DNA of 64,000 bases from Steromphala cineraria (lineage: Eukaryota > Mollusca > Gastropoda > Trochida > Trochidae). The stretch lies in the NCBI GenBank assembly GCA_916613615.1, contig OU744725.1, positions 8,848,708-8,912,707 of the forward strand, in the 5' to 3' direction. Numbering within the stretch: the first letter of the stretch is position 1; each line of letters opens with the position of its first letter. The notes beneath the pieces were generated by a model. It saw nothing but the letters and a program-made list of their open reading frames with translations, ran no database searches and was not told the origin of the DNA. Made by a program: the position numbers and the translations under genes. Of the stretch, positions 23,846-36,400 are shown in pieces.

Positions 23846-24240
23846 ATGAGTGGAAGCGTGTAGATGAGTAGACAATTATAATGGGCTCACATGAAGCCTG
23901 TAGACGAGTAGAAGAGCAGACGAGTAGACTGGGCTCACATGAAGCCTGTAGACAAGTAGAAGAGCAGACGAGTAGACTGGGCTCACATGAAGCCTGTAGA
24001 CAAGTAGAAGAGCAGACGAGTAGACTGGGCTCACATGAAGCCTGTAGACAAGTAGAAGAGCAGACGAGTAGACTGGGCTCATATGAAGCCTGTAGATGAG
24101 TAGATAAGTAGAATGGGCTCACATGAAGCCTGTAGGCGAGTAGAAGAGCAGACGAGTAGACTGGGCTCATATGAAGCCTGTAGATGAGTAGACATGACGA
24201 CTGGACTCATATGAAATGTGTAGACGAGTAGACAAGTATA
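23846..24240. repeat. 48-bp minisatellite just past the golgin stop codon
   Basis: About seven units, the central ones 48 bp and nearly identical, each with CATGAAGCCTGTAGAC on the plus strand and GAAGAGCAGACGAGTAGACT. The outer units are shorter and degenerate. On the minus strand each unit contains ACAGGCTTCAT(A/G)TGA, matching the golgin's final codons (ACAGGCTTCATATAA). It lies in the golgin 3' UTR. Confidence 0.93.
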
Positions 24241-24278
24241 ATGGCTCCACATAAAGCCTGTAGTCAAGTAGAATTGAC

Positions 24279-24411
24279 TTATATGAAGCCTGTGAAGCAG
24301 GACACGAGTAGGATGTGGACCAGGATGAAGTAGGCCCAGATCACCGTCCGTATTCCCGGCCGCATCTGCATCACTTTGGTCAGCTGACGGCTGGAAAACG
24401 AGAAGTATTCC
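24279..24411 (-). CDS. GOLGB1: Golgin last exon: transmembrane anchor and stop
   Basis: The acceptor TCCTCTTCAG precedes it on the minus strand. It encodes EYFSFSSRQLTKVMQMRPGI, then RTVIWAYFILVHILLVSCFT and GFI, stop TAA at 24281-24279. About 18 hydrophobic residues after a basic stretch, with only a few residues behind, make a classic tail anchor that leaves the rod in the cytosol. An ORF in another frame here is spurious. Confidence 0.9.
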
Positions 24412-27400
24412 CTGAAGAGGAATAAACAATACGATGTGACGATACAAACATGCTGTTACTGTGGTTACACAGATAGTGCTTGCCCCATGACTACTCAGAT
24501 TAGTACAGGAGATTAATGATTAGGAAAGTATTGATTACTGGAACAATGAAGGAGAGCGAGATATTAAAAGATTCTAAAATTATTCAAACAAATCTAAATG
24601 AAAGCAATGTCACCTGCCCTGCTTCTTTTAATGCATATAATTTTATAAGAATAGACATCTGAAATATATCAATTAACAGAAAGAGATTGATGTATTAAAT
24701 TTAAGAAGAGTATGAACAAGTGAGTGAGTAACAGGGTTGAATGTGCCCTCAACAATAAGAGCAAGAACATATTAGTAATATGATCTATAAATGTAACAAA
24801 TAATATGTCCATGCACCAGATTTAATGATTAAATAGTTAACTAGAAAATATATCTTTATAATATATAACATATCTTTTCACCAGCTGAGAGAGATTAAAG
24901 AGTGGGTTAGATGATAAGTGATTAATTTCACCATAGAAAAGAACATAAATACTAAAAAGCATACAATAATTGGATAAGAAGGATAAATTTTCCTAAAAAA
25001 TCTAATAAAATAGATGCACAAATTATTGTTTAATGTTTTCATGTTTGTCATTATTTCTTACAATTTTCTTATCATTTACATTCTCTTATATTATATTTTA
25101 CTTTTAAAGAATTGAATCTTATGGACATCTTAAAAAATGTGAAATGACTGGAATATTCTGTATTGTGTTACATACTTCTTAATTTTGACCCATCTGCACA
25201 TTCGTTGACAATAGCCCATCCCATGTCGAGCTGAAAGAGATATTGCAAAATAAAATCTTTTCACAGATACTAAACTCTTATTTATACAAAACTTTATTAG
25301 ACAAAATGTCATAGTAATATCTTTACAAACGATTTTTCGAAAAAGATCATGACATGAGAAAGAGTAAAGTTTACTTACTGACACATCGATTAATGAAGAA
25401 AGGGACATTCATATTCCAGTTCTACATGTCCATAGAAAAATTCATAATTGAGATTCATGATTCATTTGTTAATTTGACAATTTAATTTGAGTTTAAAATC
25501 TCTTTATGAACACAGTAAGGAACCAATAACAAAACGCCCTGTCTGTACTCACTCAACATCGTGTTCATCTCTCGTATCCGGGAGTCGTCTTCTGTGTCTA
25601 TCTGGAGATGCACCTGTATCAGAAGAATTTCAATGAAAGATAATGGCATACTAAATCAACCAAATCCTTTCTAACATATTCATAAGGTTAGCTTCTGCCT
25701 CTGATTTAAAGGGGCAGTAGCACGTTTTTTGACAATTTTATATTTTCAATTTTTCACTGATAACTATAAGTTAATGCTAAATGTATTACTTTGATAGTAT
25801 CATAAATCTCATAACATTAACCAATCATCCGTAGTCAGAGAACAAAGTATGAGGATTCACATAAAATCCATTGGCAGCCATTTTTGTGTGAACACCTTTA
25901 ATTCATTTTGTGTAAGAAAAGGAATCGCATGGCTTAACTTTACATTGTATATTTGATTTATTACTGCTCCATTTAGTTTTTATACATTGTCTATAGATTG
26001 GAACCATTTATTTTCATTTTCCTGACATCACCTTATATTCCCCCTAAAAACGTGCTACTGCCCCTTTAAGCAGGTTAAAAACTACATAATAATGCAGGCT
26101 TTACAATGATGATAGAGGAGGGGCAGAATTTTTCAGTTTTAATGTTTTGGGGGTTAGACACACTCATCAAACTGAAGATTTGGAGATAAAAGGAGAGCCA
26201 ATCTAAAAAATTGTCATTCTGATGAAGGTGCTCTAACCAAAAATCTGTAACTGTAACATTCTGCCCCTCCTGATCCTACGGCAGCTGACATCATGTGTTG
26301 ATGACGGTTATCCTCCTCTTTTAATAAACTCAAAACAAGCCCACTACCCACCTCTCTCGCGTTGGCCTGTATCTGGAGCTGCTCCTGCAGGGTGGTGAGA
26401 GTCCGCTCCGTCTGCACCCGCCGCTCCTGCTCCGTGCTGAGAGTCTTCTCCAGACTCTGTACAGACTCCACTGCTCTCTGTCGACCCTCTTCACTCACAG
26501 CAAGTCTGCAACGTATGGTTTGAAAATATGAAGGATTTCCATGGTACTTACAAAATAGAATCCTACTACTTACACAGCCATGGTACCAAATAGCCTATAT
26601 GAACTCTAGATGTACAGCTTGTTTGACATGAGCATTTAAGCTTCATAATGGGAGTTGAGTCATCCTTGCATAATTGGGAGTAAAATATACCACATCCTGT
26701 CTTTGTTCTTTAAAGAATTTCTAAGTTTGGAGGAACAAAGGGCAGTTCATTCTGTTTTTTTTATAGTATTTGAATACCGTTTGAAATAGTTTTTCATTGA
26801 TGAAATTAAACCTGCATATTCAAGAAAGTTTGTTTTAAATCCATACAGGTTTACGAATTCATTGTAGGATAGAAATGTATTGTCATCTTTTAAAAAATCG
26901 TTTATAAATTTAATATTGGATAACAGATAGTGGCAATATATCACAGGTTTACTTGAAATTGTTACATTATCACTGCCAACTTAAGTGGGAAAATGAACTA
27001 GATATAGACATCAGCTCCAAACTGTGGAAGACTTATAATTCTATACCATTCCAAGCAGCTTTTAGTATCAAACACAGGTGGTTCCAGTATAGAGTTCTCC
27101 ATAGAATCCTTATTACAAATAAAGACATGTATAAATACAAATTGATAGATTCTCAACTTTGTACATTTTGCAATGTTGAAATAGAATCGGTTTGTCATTT
27201 ACTTTATGAATGTATAATTGTCAAAAGACTGTGGCAAGATTTACTTAAATGGATTGAAAGTAAAACAGACACTTGTTTAAGAATAAATGCGGAAACAATA
27301 TTTCTTGGGTTTAAAGAAAGAAGAAATAACGTTCTTAATTTGATTTTCACGCTGACAAAAGAATATATATACTCACGAAAACTTTCAAATATATTACCTT

Positions 27401-30400
27401 CCCTTGATGGACTCAAGCCGAAATTAAGATACAATTATCATCTACATAAATCTAGCGCCTACTCGCAATGTAAATACGATTAATTTATTTCATTTTGGTC
27501 ATCTTGCCACAATCTATTTATATAGATACATATTTCTATATCAATAACATTTGTTGTACCAATGTATTACTGGTGAAATGAAAAGCCGCTGTACCCATGA
27601 AAAAGAAATAAAGTGATAAAAAAAAAAAAAAGCTTCATAATGGGAACTTTTCACATTACAATTCACTGAAGAATATTGTGCCCCACCTCTTCCTCAGGTC
27701 TTCTAGCTGTTCTTGGTTGATGGATGCAGCTCCTTCAGACTCAGCTTGTGCCTGTGCCTGTAACTGAGGCTGAGCCTGTAACTGAGCCTCAGATTGTGGC
27801 TGTGTCTGAGCTCGAGTTGGGGGTGTGGCCGACACGGTCTGTACATCGGCAGCTCTCTGTAGGGCTTCATTAACAGCCTTCTTCTCAAGGTCAACAACCT
27901 GGGCACATCAGAATTATCATCAATATCCCAACTACATGTTTCATAATTATTATATAAATGAAAGAAATATTAAAACTTATTTATGAGTAAGAATGGCATG
28001 TCCATCCAGAACTACTTTCCACAATACAAGATACATATCTATATATTTGTAAAATATCAACTTTACCAATGACTCTCAATGAAATATCCTGACATTTCAC
28101 AAACCATGCTGAATATCCTCTATATATCTCTAGAGGAACACAGTTTAGGATGACAAATACAACAAATATATCTGGAGGCATTTTCCTATAGCATCTATTC
28201 ATCTTGCATCTATGCACTATGTATCCTACCTTGGACTGAGTGTTGAGATGAGTCTGGTAGAGAGTCCTGTACTGCTGCTGCATCCCCAGCCACTCCTGCT
28301 CCTTCTCCCGCAGACTCTTGGACAGTTGACCCATCTGGATGTTCAGGTAGCCTCGGTCCTCCGCCAGCTGACTCACCTGGACACACACAAACTCATGAGA
28401 ATCTCCTATCATGTTCACTGCCTTATTGGAATATAGACGTCAACTACAAAGTTGCTGAGGAGGCTAGTCTTTCATACTTTAGGTTCTGAAACAAGTTGTA
28501 CCTCAAACTTCAGTCTTATTGGTCAATTTTCAGAATAATTCATTGTTGACAAGGAAATCACAGGCTATATAAAACCACAGAATATTTGGTAAAATCATAA
28601 CTGACACACGAAATGTTACAGATAGAATATTTCAAATCCAACATGAAATCTTGAGAGTACAACTAAGCCACATAACAGTAAGAGAGAGTGAGACTAACCT
28701 GCATGGCGAGCTGCTGACACCGAGACTCCCTCTGGTGGAGACTGTGCAGGGCCTGGTTGAGGTTGACCTGCACCTGGTTCTTCTGCTCCACTGATGTCGA
28801 GAACTGCTCCTGCAGCTTCTCATACTCGCTCTGGAACTTGCTCAGCTGGTTGCTCCCTGCAGCTGCCACCTCCAGCTGGGACCTCACGGTGTCAAGGTCA
28901 AATAGTGCCTGTTGCAGACGGCTCTTTGTGTCGTCCACTTCCTGCTTGAGTTGAGAGTTCTCATCAGACATGGAAGTGGATTGAGTCTCGAGTTCACTGA
29001 CTCTTCTCTGGAATGTTTCCTTCTCTCTGGACAGGTGTTCCTTCTGCTCTACATTGAAGCTGATCTCTTGCTGCATCTTGCCAACATCTCTCATCTTGTC
29101 GTTTAGTTCTTCAATCTGCTTGGCCATGCTACTGTTCTCCTTCAAGACAGAATCATACTGTTCACTGAGAGATTTGAAGTCAGTCTCAATAATAGCCATG
29201 GAGCTTAGTCTGTTGTTCATCTCTCCGATCTGATTCTTCAAGCTGATGTTCTCAGTTTGGGCAATGTTCAACTCCTCAGATATTTCTCTTACATCTTCTT
29301 CAACTTGCAAAAGAGCATTTATTTTCAGGTTGAGGCTATCAATTTCTGCCTTCAAACTCTTGTTGATGTCATCCCTTTCTTTAAGATCAATTTGGGTTAA
29401 CTTTAATTCTGATTCTAAGTTCTCCATTTCTTGAACTTTCTCTGACAAATCCTGCACATCAGTCTGAAGCATCTCCTTGTCCATAGAAAGTTTGTCACAT
29501 TCATTCTGGAGCTCCTTCAATTCTTTCTTTAGAGATTCCTTTTCCTTCTCAGCTGTATTTAGTTCATCCTTTGTAAGCTGAAGATCCTCTTCAAATGCAG
29601 AAGCCTCTTCTAGTTTCCAGTTGAGTCCATCAATTTGGTCCCTCAAGCTCTGGTTTTCAGTTCTTAGTTTCACCAGGTCTGTATTTGACACTTCAAGATC
29701 ATTCTCAAGTGCACTCAGTTCTTGAATCTTCCAGTTCAAAGCATCAACTTCATCTTTGGAATCCTGTTTCTCTTTCTTGTTTGAAATCATTTCTTCTCTC
29801 ATCGCCTCGACTTCTTGCACAAGCTGATCTCGCTCACTTTCAACCTCAACTATTTTCTTCTGCAATTCTGCCAAGCCACTGATCTGCCTGTTCATGTCTT
29901 CAACCCTTTGACTGAGAAGCTGCTTCTCCCTCCTTGAATCCACAAACTCATCTCTCATTCCATCAATCTCCTCCTCCAGATGTTCCTTCTCAGACTCCAG
30001 CTCTGCTACTTTACCCTGAAGAGCCTTGATTTCTTCACTTTGACCATCAGTTGACTTCACCTGTTCTTCCCTCTTGCTCATCATGAACTTCTGTTCTTCA
30101 AGGTCCTTCTTCAGCTTCTTATTGCCATCCTTCAATGTTTCCACAAGCATCTGGTATTCATTGTTATCTGCTTGCAGCATGTCAAAGTGGGACTGAAGAT
30201 CTGTCAGCTTGTTCCTCAGACTTGACAATTCCTGAGATTGTGACTCAGAATCAGAAGCTGATCTTTGTTTCACCTCTTCTTGCATCTGCAGGTCGGACCT
30301 CAGTGTATGGATGGTCTGTTGATACACAAGGGCCTCATTCTTCTCCTGCTCCCTAGCAGACTGCAAGTTTGCATTCAGGAGATTAACTTCTTCTTTCAGT

Positions 30401-33400
30401 GCAGTTATCTCTATGGTGTACTCCTCTTCCACATTGGCCAGCACTGCTTGTACCCCAGACAACTCATTGTGGAGACGCTCAGCTCTCTCTGCTGCTTCAG
30501 TCTTTTCTTCCAGCAATTTGGAACATTTTGTTTCATACATTTCCTCCTTGCCTTCTTCACTCTGCTGATAAGATAGCATGTCCGCATTTTGTGAGTCCAG
30601 TGATGTTTGTAATTGAGTTATTGCGTTCTGAAGATCTAAAACCTTTTTGGCTTCGCTGTCTCTTGAATCAAGCAGAGCTGAACATTTGATTCCAAACTGT
30701 TTGTTGGACTCCTCTTCTCTCGCCTGTGTTTGTTGTAACTCAACTCTTAGTTTATTGAGTTCTGTGACAAGCATTTCTGAATGATCTGAATCATGGTCAG
30801 AGAGGTTTTTCAGTGATTCTAACTCCTCTCGCAATTGGGAAACTTTATTGATTTCAGAATCTCTTGCATGTTCCAGCTCTGTGTATCTCATTTCAAGCTG
30901 TTCTCTACCAGCATCTGGCCCATCCACCTGCACTGAGGACATCTCACTCTTCATCTTGGTCATTGCTGCACTGAGGTCCTGCTTCTCAGATTGTAACTTC
31001 TCATTCCTATCTCTTAAGTCATACAATTCAAATTCAAGATTGCTAATTCTTTCTCTTAAGTGATTTCTTTCCTCTACAAACCGATGTTCCTGGTTGCGGG
31101 AGCTGCCATCTTGGTTTGCCAACTCATTTTGAAGTTTGTCAACATCCTTCTGCAGTTGTTCATTTTTAACTTTAAAAGCTTTCAATTTTACAAGCATCTT
31201 TTCACACTTTATTTCTGCGACTTGCAGTTTGTTCTTCGTCTTTTCATGTTCAGTTTGAAGAGATCTGAATTTTTCAACATCCTCTGAACTAGAAGACTGT
31301 CTCAGTTTCTCTTCTTCCACTGCTGCTTGTACCGGCACCACCGTCTCAGACACCATAACCTCTTGTGGCAGTGGACCACTTTTGAATTTTTCAATGTCAT
31401 TTTGCAGTTTCTTATTTTCGCTCACAATTCTACTAAATTCAGATTTAAGTTCTTCATATTCTTTCCTAGTCTCTGTTTCACCAAACTGAGCTTCAGCTAT
31501 ACTTCTTTCAAATCCCTCCAGCTCTCCTTGCAGAGATTCAATATTTACTAAGAGTTCTTCCTTCTCCTGAGAGACTGAAGTTAACCTTGAATAGAGTGAA
31601 TCATGGGAATTTTGAAGATCTGTTATTGTCGACTGTTTGTCTGCTACAAGTTCATGCATTTTCTCAGCGAGCTGAAGTTGAGATTCAAACTCAGCCCTAA
31701 GATTGTCTCTATCAGTCTCAATGGCATCCTTTTCAGACAACACATTTTCCAACTGAAGTTTCAGACTTTCAGCATTCACACTGTCATCTGTAACATCCCT
31801 AGATTCAATGAGACGCTGATTTTCTTCTCTAAGGACTTTTATTCTTGTCTCTAACTCTACAATTTGCTGTCTTAAATCAGACTCAGCAGCATCCTCAGAA
31901 ATATGTTCAGTGACAGTTATTGCAGGAACTGAACTAACAAGTTGCTGTTGCTGAAGCTGTGACTGTAACTCTGAGACAGTATTCTGTAAAAGCCCAGCAG
32001 CATCTCCTAAATGTTTATTTTCCTCTTTCAATTTTTCAAGTTCACTGTTCCTTTGCTCAAGCATCTCTCGTACCTCTGAAGAAGAGTCTTTTGAATATTC
32101 TGAAGAATTTTGAATTTCTGAACTAAGTTTGGTATACCTCTCTTCTTCAACCTTGAGTAATTCAGTGAGTCTGAGGTTTTCTTCCTGTAGTGCCACTCCT
32201 TGTTGGTTGTAAGAGTCCAGCTGTGCCTTGTACTCCTCCACTTGAGAGTGAAGCAGATCAACTTCTCCCTGGAGTTTCTCCTCCTGGTGCTTGAGGTGAA
32301 CCACATCCTCGTCCTGGCTTTCCTTGGTTGAGGACACAGTTTCCTGTATTGACTTGATGTTGACTCGGAGCTGCTCCAACTCCTCTTCTTTCTCTGTGAT
32401 CTCCTGTTGGGAAGTGTCTAGAGTCTGCACATATCTTTCCAGAGCCTCTTCCCGAACCTTAAGGGCTTCTTTCAGAGATGTAACCGTATTTGTAACTGCT
32501 TCAAATTCTGTTTGTTGAGAATCTCTTTCTTCACAAATTGATTGATGTTCTGCCCTGAGAGTTTCAACTAGTTGGGAAAGTTCTGAAAACTGCTGTTCTT
32601 TTTCTTGAAGTGATTGAGTATCTCGAACCAAAGCTTCTCTTTCTGTGATCAGTTGCACAATGATGGCCTCCTTTTCGGCTACAGTTTGTTTTGAAAATTC
32701 AACCGCTCCTTGAAGTTCTTGCACAGTCTCAACTAATTGCTGCAGCTCACTATCCTTGTCTTGTGCTGACCCTTGTTGGTCCTCCTGTAGTCTGCTGAGT
32801 TCTTCTTGTAACCGTTCATAGGCAACCTTCAGTTCATTAGATTCTGTCACTAAGGCATGTCTGGTTCCTTCAAGCTCATCCAGTTCACTCTGTTTGTGCT
32901 TGAGATTCTGTTCTAGACTATGTGAGTTTTCTGTAAGGCTCTGGACTTGCTGCTGCAGCTGCTGTGTGTATTCTGTGTATGTCTTGAGCTGGTTCTGAAG
33001 CTCCTGAACTTGCTCAATGTCCTTTGAGACAGTTTCTTCTTTTACCTGAGTGACCTCTGACTGCAGACTCTCCAGCTGTATCACCTTCACTGCAGCCTCC
33101 TGCTCAACAACTTCCTTCATCTTCTTCTGTTCTTCAAGTTCAGCTGTCTTCACTTCTAGCTTCTCATTTGCTTGATTCAGTTGGAATTTGAGTTTCTTTG
33201 CAGTAGCTAGTGCCTTCTTGAGGGTCAATTCTCTGTCACTGTATGCTTTGTTCCTCTCTTCAAGCTGAGTTTTTACACTTTCCAGTTCTGAATTTACTGC
33301 CACCATTTGTTCTTCAATATTTGACAGCTGAGTCACCCGGTCTTCTAACTCTTGTAGGTTTTCTAGCAGTGAGGCAATCTTCTGATCCTTCTGTCCTACT

Positions 33401-36400
33401 TTCTCTGTCATATCATGGATGAGTTTCTGAGACTGTTCCAAACTAGACTGCAAGTTGACCATCTCATCAGCTTTCTCCTGCAGTTGTTGGCTCATCTGCT
33501 GCATTGCCTCAGCCATATGCTTGTCCTTGTCAGAGGACGAGCTGGAGAGATGTTCCACTGTTGCTGAAGATTCTTCCAGCTGCTGTTGTAGACTCTCTAC
33601 CTTACTCTTCCAAGCAACATTGTCACCATTCAGGACATCAAGTTCAGATTTCAAAGTTTCCACTTGATTCTCAAGCTCTTGTAATTGTTGATCTTTCAAC
33701 TGAGACCTTTCAACCTCTCCCTTCATGTTAACAGAAGTATTCTGAAGCGTATCAACTTCAATCTGTGCACCTTCCAGCTGTGTTTGAAGACTCTGAACTT
33801 TTATCTTCCAGGATTCATTTTCTCCACTAACAGCCTCCAGCTGACTCTCCAATTCCTTCACTCTGGTCTCCATCGTCTGAGCTCTCTCCACTATCTCTCT
33901 CTCCTTGTCTGAGGACGAACTCTGCAGGTGTTCCACTGTTGTGTTGACTGTCTCCAGCTGAGCTTGAAGCTTCTCAACATGACCCTTCCATGAAGTCAGT
34001 TCTTCAGCATCCTGATCCATCTTCTGTGTCATTTCTGACATCTTTGATTCCATTTCCCGAGACTGAGCCTGGAGTTGACTCTTCTCTTCCTCTGAAGCAA
34101 GCTGCTGAGTGTGCAACATCTCCACCTGACCCCTCCAGGCATCCAGATCCTCTCCACTCTGCTTAAGTCTCTCGGTTAGCTCAGAGATGATTGATTCCAT
34201 CTCTGAATGCTGTGCATGAAGCTTGTCCTTCTCTTCTTCAGAGGTCTTGAGTAGGTTCTGGAGGTCACCTCCCTCCTGCTCCAGTCTCTGGGTGAGTTCT
34301 GAGGTCCTAGATTCCATCTCTGTCAACTGAGTTTGGAGTCTTCCCTTCTCCTCCTCTGAGTTCTTGAGCTGAGTCTGAAGAGTCTCCACCTGACCTCTCC
34401 ATGCCTCAAGGTCACCTCCTTCTTGTTCTAGTCTCTGGGTGAGTTCTGAGGTCCGAGATTCCATCTCGGTCAAGTGAGTTTGTAGTCTCTCCTTCTCCTC
34501 CTCTGCTGTGTCAAGCTGAGACTGAAGATTGGTTGCTGTCTCAGCATAGGTCTGTAACTGATTGTTCAGCTCCGATAAGGACTGGTTGGCTGCCGATAGC
34601 TGGAACAAGAAGAAAGACAAACTGTTTAGAAATGTGTTTGACCTTATGATTTTGACAATATTTCATTCAAATAAGTTCAACTGATATAAAATTGATTACA
34701 TCTAAAGTTTAGTTAGCAGCATATTTGTTATATTACGAAAAACAAATTATTGTTTGGATATCCTTATGTAATAATTCTGACAATAGAAGCTGACTTTTAT
34801 ATTTGAGAATGGCAACAAAAAGTTGCATACTTAAAATGTTATTCATTACAAAAATATTAATTCTATTATTTGCATGCAAATACAACTGTATTACAGTGAG
34901 ATTAAATCTATATAATTATTATGAAAATTAATATTTAGATACTTCAGTATTAACTATATACTTTTACTATTGTCTAAAAAAAATCTATAATCAAAGATTT
35001 ACTTCTAAAAACAACTTAGGAAATATGAAGTACCCCAACAAAATTGAAATTCCCAATCAAACAAAAAAATATTTCTCCTTCCCTCAATTAGACAAACAGT
35101 GATAAACAAAATTAGCTGATGTGCGTGTGATAAATTTTCTCTTCCTATTGTTTTTATAATTACCCAAAAAATACCAATAAACTTCTTAAAATCCTTTTAT
35201 GACTTCTTGCATCACTACTTCTTCAATGAAAATAAATAACAGCAAAATATTCCACACTAAACTTATCAGCTTTTGACAAGCATTATGCATTATATTGATT
35301 AGCAACACATCAGAGCTGCACACAAGCCAGTGATTGTGAATGTATTATGTTGAACCAATGACCCTAATAAATGGGTATCAGAGTGTGACTGAGGTGTCTC
35401 ACTACTGCAATGAAGGGGATAGAACATTTCCTTTCTTCTTTTTTCAATGGCAAGTATGTTAATTTTATTTTAAATTGAATAAATGTTGATGTGTCATAGA
35501 CATGACCATTGTTAAAATTTTTCATTTTCAAACCGGCAAGTACCTGTTATGTATTATCTCATTCAATAAATTTCATGTCTCAGATTCATAACAACTGGCA
35601 TCAATTAGAATATTACTCTAAAGTTTTCATAAGTAATTTTTACTCATTAAAATCTTCATGTGCATACTCTAAACAAATTCCTTAAATCAAATCAAATAAG
35701 TTTCTAAAACTTTGCTATGTCACCTTAGAATCTAATATTTCATTAAGATATCCCCTCCAGTGTATATGTTAGCATCACTTTGAATATTTCATTTAAAAAA
35801 TCTTAACTTGAATGTTGCAATTTAGCACCTTCAGGTTCTAAATACTTTTGTATGCATTTGACTTGTTAACCTTCATAATAATATCTAAGCTAAAACTATT
35901 CACGATTATTATGCTTTAAGACCATGACAATGAGAATTATGAATTCAGCATTGATTACTTTATACTATTAATATCCCTAAATTTGTTTGAAAAAATAAAT
36001 TAGTTGGAGTGACTACCTACGCTCTTGTTCTGAAATTGCAGACAATGAACATGATAATGAAATATGAATATGACAATGATGGCAATAATGGCGATTATGA
36101 GGACTATGACAATGATAGGAAGTATGATGTCTATTGATGATCATACTAATAGCAGATATATTGCTAAATGGGAGGCTGAGTATGCTAAATATTGCAAAAA
36201 TGCTGAAAAATGCTGAATATGCAATAACAGTGAGTGCAGAGATTGAGCAAGTGAAGAAAGAAGATATATGGTTATTGTGAGAGTGAGGTTAGCAGTGTTA
36301 GTCAGCAGGCAAAGTAGTAGAGTACATGGGAGAGAGAGTGTTAGTGATCCAACTAGTCAGAGTAGCCAGAGTAATAGTGCTGCATTCTCTCCCTGAATGC

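Larger units (their letters stand above)
26638..27645 (+). mobile_element. Second L1/Tx1-type LINE, 5' inverted (twin-primed), in a golgin intron
   Basis: Flanked by the 16-bp target duplication AAGCTTCATAATGGGA at 26638-26653 and 27630-27645, with an A tail. The 5' part (26654 to about 26944) is inverted: read on the minus strand it gives FLSYNEFVNLYGFKTNFLEY and then LPFVPPNLEIL, the part that should precede the plus-strand fragment. The direct part (about 26945-27629) encodes KWENELDIDISSKLWKTYN, CTFCNVEIESVCHLLYEC and RRNNVLNLIFTLTKEYIY, closely matching the LINE at 9871-10608. Stops and frameshifts show it is dead. Confidence 0.92.

Noticed and set aside
23796..24447. Repetitive ORFs reading SPVYSSALLL-like or EEQTSRLGSHEA-like
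   Set aside because: They are translations of the 48-bp minisatellite in several frames. The true golgin end is in another frame with stop at 24281-24279.
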